Below, piece after piece: positions 1 through 4,827 of a DNA stretch of 5,541 bases; position 1 is the stretch's first letter, and each line of letters begins with the position of its first letter. The stretch covers positions 1-5,541 of the forward strand of contig CAIZHO010000100.1 of assembly GCA_903932805.1 (NCBI GenBank). The letters run 5' to 3'. Origin of the DNA: an uncultured Roseiflexaceae bacterium (GTDB lineage: Bacteria; Chloroflexota; Chloroflexia; Chloroflexales; Roseiflexaceae). A model generated the notes under the pieces. It saw only the letters and a program-made list of their open reading frames with translations, had not been told where the DNA came from and did not search any database. A program made the translations under genes and the position numbers.

Positions 1-529
1 CGTACAGATGCTTCATCACGTATTCGGCCTTGGTCATGCTCCGCATGTACTCGATGGTGCCCGTTCCCTCATCAGAGGCCAGATCTGCGTATGTCGTCAA
101 TGCAAAACGGACTTCGGCTTCGGTGAATGGAACCGCAAAATCCCAGTCAGCCATGTATGCATATGCCTTCGTGGATTGGGCAGTGACGGCAGATCCATAG
201 GCTGCGAGAGCACTGATATCGATGGCTGCACTCAATGCCAGCACGTCGTCGGCAGTCATACCCATGCCATCTCCAAGGTAGGGGATGTTCATGCGTGCAT
301 TGAAGTTTTGCGTCGTCAATACCTGCTGTTCTGGCACCACAAAGCGCCCAATACAGGCATCTTCGCAGCGATAACTATGCCAAATACTCCAGACCATGGT
401 ATTCATCTCGGGATGCGGTCGGGTGCGCAGGCGTATAGGGTCTGTGTTGGCGAGGATTGCCTGCAGCTCTTGGTCTGTGCGGGCATGATTTGCATGCAGA
501 GCCGCAAAAAACGTAGCGTGTGTTGTCAT
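1..529 (-). CDS. DinB-like four-helix-bundle protein, paralog 1 (C-terminus beyond window edge)
   Basis: The frame opens with ATG at 529-527 and stays open for 176 codons to the left edge, so the C-terminus is missing. The N-terminal core N-T-M-V-W-S-I-W-H-S-Y-R-C-E-D (about residues 43-57), followed by GRFVVP, is nearly the same as in the two other DinB-like genes of this window. In this superfamily the His of the IWH motif (His51 here) is the first ligand of a metal-binding His triad. The other two, an HxxxH on the last helix, should lie just past the edge, because the visible end (VMKHLY) aligns with the residues immediately before HxxxH in paralog 2. Known family members include thiol S-transferases and damage-inducible proteins of unknown role; which applies here is unknown. 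It lies 33 bp behind paralog 2 on the same strand with no terminator between, so co-transcription is likely. No strong Shine-Dalgarno sequence is visible. Confidence 0.85.
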   Translation of the reverse strand, partial: MTTHATFFAALHANHARTDQELQAILANTDPIRLRTRPHPEMNTMVWSIWHSYRCEDACIGRFVVPEQQVLTTQNFNARMNIPYLGDGMGMTADDVLALSAAIDISALAAYGSAVTAQSTKAYAYMADWDFAVPFTEAEVRFALTTYADLASDEGTGTIEYMRSMTKAEYVMKHLY

Positions 530-562
530 CTTCTGTTCGCTTTCTGAGAAAGGGGTGCATGT

Positions 563-1177
563 CTACCAGGTAAAATATCGCTGCCCGCCGAGCGCACTGT
601 CAATGGCTGCGATTTCGCCGAGATGATACTGTGAATGGCCGACCATATGCTTGATGAGCCAGTCGCCTTTTTTCATCGTACTGAGAAAACCCACCACGTT
701 ATCGGTGTTTGCCGCATCGCCATATGCATCGGCTTCGACAATCGGCCGGATATGCGCAGCCGTGAACGGCACCGAAAAGTCCCAGCCGCTGATCTGCGTC
801 AGCGCCCACGCCCCCTGTGCCTCGACACCCGCGGCATAGGCCGCTAACTGCCCGATATCGATGCGTTCACTCAGTGCGGTGACATCGGCAGTCTGCATCC
901 CAAAGCCATCATCACGGTATGGCACCCCCAGCGAGGCCCGAAAGCCGCCCGTGTCGAACACTTGCTCGACGGGCACCACGAAGCGCGCGATGTTTTCGTC
1001 TTCGACACGGAGCATGTGCCATATGCACCACACAATCGAATTCATTGACGGGAGGGGTCGTTGCCGCATCCGCTCCGCCGAAATACCCGCGAATAACCCG
1101 CGGATGTCTGCATGCACGGCAGCATGCGAGGTCGCCAATCCCGATACGAGCGACGTTGGTGGGTGGCTGTATGTCAT
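563..1177 (-). CDS. DinB-like four-helix-bundle protein, paralog 2 (complete)
   Basis: The product has 204 residues, a normal length for the DinB/YfiT superfamily. Visible motifs are SMNSIVWCIWH (His54), R-V-E-D, RFVVP, and near the C-terminus HSQYHLGE (His181 and His185). His54 with the HxxxH pair forms the expected divalent-metal triad, so the protein looks intact. It is predicted soluble and cytoplasmic, with no signal peptide or membrane segment. I chose ATG at 1177-1175 because a GAGGA Shine-Dalgarno core precedes it at the right distance. An in-frame ATG at 1216 would add 13 residues (MGILQP...) but would sit inside the likely promoter -10 region. Known relatives transfer low-molecular-weight thiols to electrophiles or act in stress responses; the substrate cannot be read from the sequence. 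It is the first gene of a two-gene unit with paralog 1 and is divergent from modA. Confidence 0.9.
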   Translation of the reverse strand: MTYSHPPTSLVSGLATSHAAVHADIRGLFAGISAERMRQRPLPSMNSIVWCIWHMLRVEDENIARFVVPVEQVFDTGGFRASLGVPYRDDGFGMQTADVTALSERIDIGQLAAYAAGVEAQGAWALTQISGWDFSVPFTAAHIRPIVEADAYGDAANTDNVVGFLSTMKKGDWLIKHMVGHSQYHLGEIAAIDSALGGQRYFTW

Positions 1178-1205
1178 TCTGGTCCTCACTCTGCTGATCG
1201 GCTGT

Positions 1206-1211
1206 AGTATA
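1206..1211 (-). promoter_or_regulatory. Putative -10 element for the DinB paralog 2-1 unit
   Basis: The minus strand reads TATACT here, a 5/6 match to TATAAT, in the context GGTATACTAC. It lies 28 nt before the chosen ATG. No good -35 hexamer is found at 16-18 bp spacing. A nearly identical ten-mer, GGTACACTAC, sits 30 nt before the GTG start of paralog 3, which strengthens the case that this is a real promoter element. Confidence 0.5.
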
Positions 1212-1252
1212 CCCAAAACTTGCTACACTGGGTTGTGGGCACGAGGTATGCC

Positions 1253-1285
1253 AATCTGATATATTCATTCAATAAGTATTAGATC
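1253..1285. promoter_or_regulatory. Imperfect inverted repeat over the modA promoter, candidate operator
   Basis: The arms AATCTGATA (1253-1261) and TATTAGATC (1277-1285) are inverted repeats matching at 7 of 9 positions across a 15-bp spacer. The repeat covers the putative extended -10 of modA, where a repressor would act. It is AT-rich, as ModE-type operators are, but does not match a ModE consensus cleanly. This is inference from symmetry and position only. Confidence 0.25.
1257..1265 (+). promoter_or_regulatory. Putative extended -10 promoter of modA-modB
   Basis: TGATATATT is an extended -10 element (TG-N-TATATT, 5/6 to TATAAT) in the 126-bp divergent intergenic region. Transcription would start near 1272, leaving a leader of about 30 nt before the modA ATG. 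No convincing -35 hexamer is present, which is acceptable for an extended -10 promoter. Confidence 0.45.
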
Positions 1286-1303
1286 CGTGTGAGGTTTCTG
1301 AAG

Positions 1304-2143
1304 ATGCATCGTCGACGTTTGATACGCTTCGTGGGTATGGGGGCCATCGGTGCGGCACTCTGCGCCTGTGGCGAACGCGCCGTGATGCCAACAGCGAAGA
1401 ATCTCGAGGGCAGCGCACAAACACCACTCGTGAACGGCGAAGCACTCACCTGTGCAGTCGCATCGTCATTAGAAAAAATCATGCCGAGCTTTTCGCGTCT
1501 CTTTGTCGATACGTATGCGCTTCCCAGCCCCATATTCCAAGCCGCAGCATCGGGGACACTCGCTACCCAGATCGTCGAAGGCGCGCCGTTTGATCTCTTT
1601 CTTGCGGCCGATATGGTTGCGATGCAGTCGCTTATCGCCAGTAACCTGGTCACCCCAGCAGATATTCACCCACTGGTCCAGACCGACATTGTGATCGTCG
1701 CGCGCTCACGTCGCGGTATAGCAACCCTCGATGACACTCGCAAAAGCGGTACCAAGATCGTCGTCGGTGATGCGCAGGTCCCGATTGGCCGGTACACACA
1801 GCTCCTCCTCGCGGCTATCTCAACGCACCGCGGTGACCGCTCATTCAGCCAAGCATTTACAGAAAACATCGTTTCGTATGAGGACAAGGCAGCTGCGGTC
1901 ACCCAGAAATTTTTCGGAGGTGATGCCGATGTGGCTGTGCTGTATCGATCCGATTTGTACGGCTATGACACCAACGACTATGTTGTTTTGCCCCTGCCAC
2001 AGGAGGTCTCACTACAATCGACGTATGTTTCGGTCGTGTTGCCTGGCGCAAAACAAGGGGCGATTGAATTTGTGAACGTGCTGACGAACCCTGCCCATGC
2101 AGGGATATGGAGCAACCATGGCTTCAGACCGCTGGGCACATAA
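1304..2143 (+). CDS. modA: Molybdate/tungstate ABC transporter substrate-binding lipoprotein ModA
   Basis: The product has 279 residues. It captures molybdate or tungstate outside the cytoplasmic membrane and delivers it to ModB. The N-terminus is a basic stretch (RRRLIR), a hydrophobic segment and a lipobox-like L-C-A-C, so Cys22 is the likely lipidated residue. The arginine cluster leaves Tat export possible. ModA family blocks follow in order: ASSLEK (53-58, oxyanion-binding Ser), AASGTLATQI with EGAPFDLFLAAD (81-103), VGDAQVPIGRY (154-164), and AVLYRSD (211-217, conserved ligand Tyr), ending in HGF. I chose ATG at 1304 because GTGAGGT, a good Shine-Dalgarno match, ends about nine bases before it; a GTG at 1289 in the same frame lacks one. 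The 3' end overlaps modB by 26 bp, so translational coupling is likely. Molybdate cannot be told from tungstate by these motifs. Confidence 0.93.
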   Translation: MHRRRLIRFVGMGAIGAALCACGERAVMPTAKNLEGSAQTPLVNGEALTCAVASSLEKIMPSFSRLFVDTYALPSPIFQAAASGTLATQIVEGAPFDLFLAADMVAMQSLIASNLVTPADIHPLVQTDIVIVARSRRGIATLDDTRKSGTKIVVGDAQVPIGRYTQLLLAAISTHRGDRSFSQAFTENIVSYEDKAAAVTQKFFGGDADVAVLYRSDLYGYDTNDYVVLPLPQEVSLQSTYVSVVLPGAKQGAIEFVNVLTNPAHAGIWSNHGFRPLGT

Positions 2144-2912
2144 CGCGCGACGAACCATCCTCGCGGTCCTCGGCGTCCCATTGGTGGCGCTGTTTGTGTT
2201 GCCTGTTTTCGGGTTATTGCTCCGCAGTACGCCGCAATCATTGCTTGCGGCAGCCGTCTCGCCTGCAGTCACCCAAGCACTTGGTTTAACCATGGTGACC
2301 ACTGGTGCGGTTGTAATAATCACCATCGTCGCCGGGACGCCTTTAGCTATTGTGTTGACCACGCGTGCAATACGCTACCCTTGGGTTCGGACACTCATCG
2401 ACATCCCCGCAGTCCTCCCCCCTGCGGTCGCCGGTTTGGCGTTGCTCACCGTTTTTGGGCGGATGGGTTGGTTTGGCCAAATCCTTGCCGACCAAGGACT
2501 CTTGATCCCATTCACGACCACTGCAGTTGTGTTGGCGCAACTTTTTGTCGCCGCGCCACTGTACATCAAAGCATGCATGATTGCATTTGAGGGGCTCGAC
2601 CCGATGCTTGCTGATGCTGCCCGTATCGATGGCGCGACGCCATGGCAGTATTGGCGGCTAGTAGTCTTCCCATTGACGTCTGCGGGTATGCAAGCGGGGA
2701 TCGCCATGACGACTGCCCGCGCATTAGGGGAGTTTGGCGCAACCGCTCTATTTGCCGGGAGCATGCCTGGCCGCACGCGCACGATGGCGCTGGCGATCTA
2801 TGTTTCGGCCGAAAGCGATCCAGCCGCTGCTACTGCCATGAGCGTTATTCTGTTGCTTATGGCTATTATATTGCTCATCCTGACCAACACACGCACTGCA
2901 ACCCAGCAGTAA
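2118..2912 (+). CDS. modB: Molybdate/tungstate ABC transporter permease ModB
   Basis: The product has 264 residues with about six hydrophobic helices (roughly 13-35, 58-80, 94-113, 133-157, 190-212, 238-256). It forms the membrane channel of the importer. Diagnostic blocks are DIPAVLPPAVAG (95-106), the EAA-type cytoplasmic loop D-A-A-R-I-D-G-A with PWQYWRLVVFP (166-185) that docks the ATPase, and RALGEFGAT plus GRTRTMALAIY (201-228), which is characteristic of ModB and close sulfate/tungstate permeases. I chose ATG at 2118 because GGAG lies five bases upstream; an ATG at 2097 has no such signal. It overlaps the end of modA by 26 bp. The ATPase gene (modC) that normally follows is absent: the next gene is unrelated, so an ATPase encoded elsewhere must energise the complex. 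The docking loop looks intact, which argues against decay. Confidence 0.93.
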   Translation: MASDRWAHNARRTILAVLGVPLVALFVLPVFGLLLRSTPQSLLAAAVSPAVTQALGLTMVTTGAVVIITIVAGTPLAIVLTTRAIRYPWVRTLIDIPAVLPPAVAGLALLTVFGRMGWFGQILADQGLLIPFTTTAVVLAQLFVAAPLYIKACMIAFEGLDPMLADAARIDGATPWQYWRLVVFPLTSAGMQAGIAMTTARALGEFGATALFAGSMPGRTRTMALAIYVSAESDPAAATAMSVILLLMAIILLILTNTRTATQQ

Positions 2913-2958
2913 CTCCGGTCGTATCTGTGTTCGCGCACGGCACAGGACAAGAGGAAGC

Positions 2959-3531
2959 ATGGGCCAACAGCATCTCTGTATAGACATACAACAGTATCTC
3001 GACCGCTCGTTTACCAATCCACGGGCCCGCACTGCCTATGAGCAGTTTTTTGTCGACAGTGTGCTGTACAGTCATCATGTGGCCCCAACGCGCTGGGTTG
3101 TCACTCACAACCATGACCACCTCAACAACAACGTTGGACTCATACACACGCTTATGCTCCGGCATGAATGGCTCGAGGTGATGGTCGACTATTCTTCCAT
3201 GCCGGAGCTCGCGTCAAACATCGATGTCGGTTTTGATGCGTCCGAGCCAGACCCCTTGGTAGGGATCTACCCCGCGGTCCCCGGGTCCACCTATACGTAC
3301 TTCGACCCTGATTTGTTTGACCAGTACGCATCAGAGGTGTGGGATGCACACCGGCGCATCATCGACAAAGCAGCAGTGACGCGTATGAACCCGGGTGTCT
3401 GTGCCAAACACACCCCTGCGGCATTGACATACTTCGCGCAGCACCAACAGGCATATCTGGAGTCACGCTATCAGCTGAGTGTTTTGCCGCAGTCACACTA
3501 CACGCACACAAAAACATCCTCCACGCACTGA
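2959..3531 (+). CDS. Uncharacterised protein downstream of modAB
   Basis: I do not recognise this 190-residue protein. It is predicted soluble: no signal peptide, membrane segment or coiled coil stands out. Histidines and asparagines cluster in the first third, with HH at 39-40, THNHDHLNNN at 49-58, and further His at 63 and 69. An acidic stretch around 89-100 (D-V-G-F-D-A-S-E-P-D-P) is followed by aromatic residues (TYTYFDPDLF, 111-120). There are only two cysteines (7 and 148). The His cluster could bind metal, but no known motif is matched. ATG at 2959 has AAGAGG just upstream with short spacing. It starts 46 bp after modB with no terminator between, so it is probably the third gene of the modAB transcript. 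Its last seven codons, including the stop, lie inside the hairpin that terminates the opposing gene, so the C-terminal tail may not be functionally constrained. Confidence 0.75.
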   Translation: MGQQHLCIDIQQYLDRSFTNPRARTAYEQFFVDSVLYSHHVAPTRWVVTHNHDHLNNNVGLIHTLMLRHEWLEVMVDYSSMPELASNIDVGFDASEPDPLVGIYPAVPGSTYTYFDPDLFDQYASEVWDAHRRIIDKAAVTRMNPGVCAKHTPAALTYFAQHQQAYLESRYQLSVLPQSHYTHTKTSSTH

Positions 3532-3546
3532 GCGCATGGAGGATGT
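3510..3546 (-). terminator. Intrinsic terminator of DinB paralog 3, inside the 3' end of the opposing gene
   Basis: ACATCCTCCA (3514-3523) and TGGAGGATGT (3537-3546) form a perfect 10-bp stem. An inner CGC/GCG stem and an ACTGA loop follow after a two-base bulge. On the minus strand the stem is followed at once by a run of five T, so this terminates the gene ending at 3570. On the plus strand no T-run follows. The TGA stop of the plus-strand gene is in the loop. Confidence 0.85.
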
Positions 3547-3569
3547 GCTGTGAAATGATACCGCGTCGG

Positions 3570-4145
3570 TTAGAGTGAAACGCCCAGCAGGCCAGCGATG
3601 ACACCGACCTCGCCGATGTGATTTTGGGGATGTACCTGAGTATAATCGAGCACGAAGCGGCCAACGTTCAATGCACCCCAATACGAAATGACCCCCTCGG
3701 TAATTGCGGGGATGCAGACTGCCTCGCCGGCGACGACCGCACGCATGTGGGCGGCATCCCATTGATGATGCAATCGACCGAGGTCGAGCCCGGCGAGTGT
3801 CTGCGTGCTTTGGGCCGCCACTGCGTGCTGGTAGCCACGCAACGCGACCATATCGATGGTATCGGAGAGTACTTCGACATCAGCATATGGCATCGCTGTC
3901 CCCATGTGACCATAGGCAATGCCCATGTTTGACTGCCAGCTCCCAGCGGTGTGCACCTGCGGTACATTGGCGACAAAGCGGCTCAGGGTTATGTCTTCGA
4001 TGCGGAGCAGATGCCAGATGTTCCACGCGATCGAATTGACCCCTACCGACTGACGACGACGTAGGGCACTATCAGGCAATCCAAACAGCTTTGGAAGCGT
4101 CTCGCCATGCAACATCTGATGGCGGACCTTGATGAATTCAATCAC
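3570..4145 (-). CDS. DinB-like four-helix-bundle protein, paralog 3 (complete)
   Basis: The product has 191 residues and is a diverged paralog of the two DinB-like proteins at the left end. Shared blocks are VNSIAWNIWH (His45), R-I-E-D, SRFV, and a C-terminal HPQNHIGE (His172 and His176), so the three-His metal site is preserved. It lacks the longer N-terminus of paralog 2. The start is GTG at 4145-4143: AAGGGA lies just upstream, and an in-frame TAG shortly upstream excludes a longer protein. A -10-like TACACT at 4181-4176, in a ten-mer nearly identical to that before paralog 2, gives a plausible own promoter. The GTG also lies within the last codons of a 55-codon frame (4305-4138), so translational coupling is possible. 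Transcription ends at the hairpin 24 bp after the stop. The enzymatic role is not determinable; thiol transferase activity is known for some relatives. Confidence 0.9.
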   Translation of the reverse strand: MIEFIKVRHQMLHGETLPKLFGLPDSALRRRQSVGVNSIAWNIWHLLRIEDITLSRFVANVPQVHTAGSWQSNMGIAYGHMGTAMPYADVEVLSDTIDMVALRGYQHAVAAQSTQTLAGLDLGRLHHQWDAAHMRAVVAGEAVCIPAITEGVISYWGALNVGRFVLDYTQVHPQNHIGEVGVIAGLLGVSL

Positions 4146-4305
4146 GGTAATCCCTTTCGGCTAAACGATGGAAGTAGTGTACCGCACTGGTCACATCCAT
4201 GCATCGTTTGCCTGCGGCATCCCCAAACTGCAGTGCATCACTGTTGCTCACACCTGTAATCTGTGCTCCGTACACCGGAGATATATGCGCTTTGATGTTG
4301 GTCAT
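4138..4305 (-). CDS. Possible small protein of 55 residues overlapping the DinB paralog 3 start
   Basis: ATG at 4305-4303 opens a 55-codon frame ending in TGA at 4140-4138. It overlaps the GTG start of paralog 3 by 8 nt, a layout typical of translationally coupled genes. The peptide (MTNIKAHISPVYG..., then ITGVSNSDALQFGDAAGKR, ending LAERDYRD) has a natural protein composition with no low-complexity bias. The segment G-V-S-N-S-x5-G-D faintly recalls short spore-germination GerP-type proteins, but the resemblance is too short to name it. A weak GGGA lies seven bases before the ATG. Against it, the putative promoter of paralog 3 falls inside the frame. It may also be the 3' remnant of a larger gene. 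Confidence 0.38.
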   Translation of the reverse strand: MTNIKAHISPVYGAQITGVSNSDALQFGDAAGKRCMDVTSAVHYFHRLAERDYRD

Positions 4306-4337
4306 TACGTCATCCCGATCAACAGAGGTACCCTTAC

Positions 4338-4478
4338 CTAATCGCGCTCACTGCGGTCAGTCCCTGACGTGATCAGTTTGTTGATTTTGAATGTGACCAT
4401 ACGGATCGGGATGCGCATATAGACTGTGTCTCGTCGATGCGCGTACGTCAGAAGCCATTTTGCCGGTGATAACGACAT
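4338..4478 (-). CDS. Doubtful small frame of 46 residues upstream of the 55-residue frame
   Basis: ATG at 4478-4476 opens 46 codons ending in TAG at 4340-4338, 32 bp before the next small frame on the same strand but in a different frame. The peptide is basic (MSLSPAKWLLTYAHRR..., ending TSGTDRSERD). No Shine-Dalgarno sequence precedes this ATG or the internal Met21 and Met27. It could be a chance frame, or with the following frame two pieces of one gene split by a frameshift near 4340. Confidence 0.15.
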   Translation of the reverse strand: MSLSPAKWLLTYAHRRDTVYMRIPIRMVTFKINKLITSGTDRSERD

Positions 4479-4549
4479 CCATCAAAATGAACTCCGACAA
4501 CGCATCAGGAGGGGTCTCAGCACGCAATTTCTGTGCCAGTCTTGGTACA

Positions 4550-4561
4550 GCACACGTGTGC
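4550..4561. repeat. Palindrome site 1, GCACACGTGTGC
   Basis: This is a perfect 12-bp palindrome centred on CACGTG. An outer TACAG/CTGTA pair (4546-4550 and 4565-4569) surrounds it with an offset of four bases. It lies about 70 bp upstream of the first small frame on the minus strand. No T-run follows on either strand, so it is more likely a protein-binding site than a terminator. Confidence 0.7.
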
Positions 4562-4648
4562 GCACTGTAATTACTACAAATTGTCGAAATTTCATCACTT
4601 CTCTAACGCACCGCTGCTCAGGATGTTCATTCTGTAGTGGCGTTGCTT

Positions 4649-4664
4649 GCGCACACGTGTGCGC
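4649..4664. repeat. Palindrome site 2, GCGCACACGTGTGCGC
   Basis: This perfect 16-bp palindrome contains the same 12-bp core as site 1, extended by GC on both sides. Its centre is 101 bp from that of site 1. On the plus strand it is followed by TTTT, but there is no plus-strand gene just upstream to terminate. Confidence 0.7.
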
Positions 4665-4774
4665 TTTTGCAGATTCGTCTTTTTTTACACATTTCGAGAT
4701 CCCCACCGAGTGACGTCTTGCACTATTCGTCACGCACCGAACAAGTGTTTGCTGTTTTTCGCTGCTGTGAAAAC

Positions 4775-4804
4775 AAAAAACCCATGTGCACACGTGTGCA
4801 CATG
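4775..4804 (-). terminator. Palindrome site 3, probable intrinsic terminator of the Old Yellow Enzyme gene
   Basis: Positions 4783-4804 are a perfect 22-bp palindrome: the shared core GCACACGTGTGC flanked by CATGT and ACATG. In RNA it can fold as a 9-bp stem (CATGTGCAC) with an ACGT loop. On the minus strand it is followed by GG and then six T, and it lies 23 bp after the reductase stop codon, so termination is the natural reading. Its centre is 137 bp from that of site 2. Confidence 0.8.
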
Positions 4805-4827
4805 AGGATCTTTGCGCAAAACGCTGG

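Larger units (their letters stand above)
4479..4774. other. Apparently non-coding region carrying palindromes
   Basis: I see no credible gene on either strand here. Open frames that cross it have no ribosome-binding site and no recognisable motif. It contains two of the three GCACACGTGTGC palindromes and small symmetric words (GTAATTAC at 4567-4574, GAAATTTC at 4587-4594), plus a GTGACG/CGTCAC pair at 4710-4715 and 4728-4733. No clear promoter with both hexamers was found. Confidence 0.55.

Noticed and set aside
8..547. Long open frame on the plus strand (179 codons) over the left end
   Set aside because: The minus strand of the same interval encodes a clear DinB-like protein aligned with two other paralogs in the window; the plus-strand frame is Cys/His-rich shadow sequence with no recognisable motif.
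1289..1303. Upstream GTG start for modA
   Set aside because: It has no Shine-Dalgarno sequence, and the GTGAGGT that would be its first codons is itself the ribosome-binding site for the ATG at 1304.
2913..2958. Possible terminator between modB and the unknown gene
   Set aside because: Only a CTGTG/CACAG five-base pair is present, with no T-run after it; read-through is more likely.
4188..4399. Second inverted word pair TGGTCACAT (4188-4196) and ATGTGACCA (4391-4399)
   Set aside because: Nine matched bases at 194 bp separation is within chance for this region, and it does not nest with the 10-bp pair at 4311-4413.
4426..4713. Plus-strand frame of 95 codons across the palindrome region
   Set aside because: It begins with GTG without a ribosome-binding site, has a Cys/Ser/His-rich composition with no motif, and runs through two palindromes; it looks like chance.
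4550..4804. The palindromes as parS sites for ParB chromosome segregation
   Set aside because: Both share a central CACGTG, but the canonical parS flanks (TTT and AAA) are replaced by GCA and TGC, and no parA, parB or origin gene is in the window.
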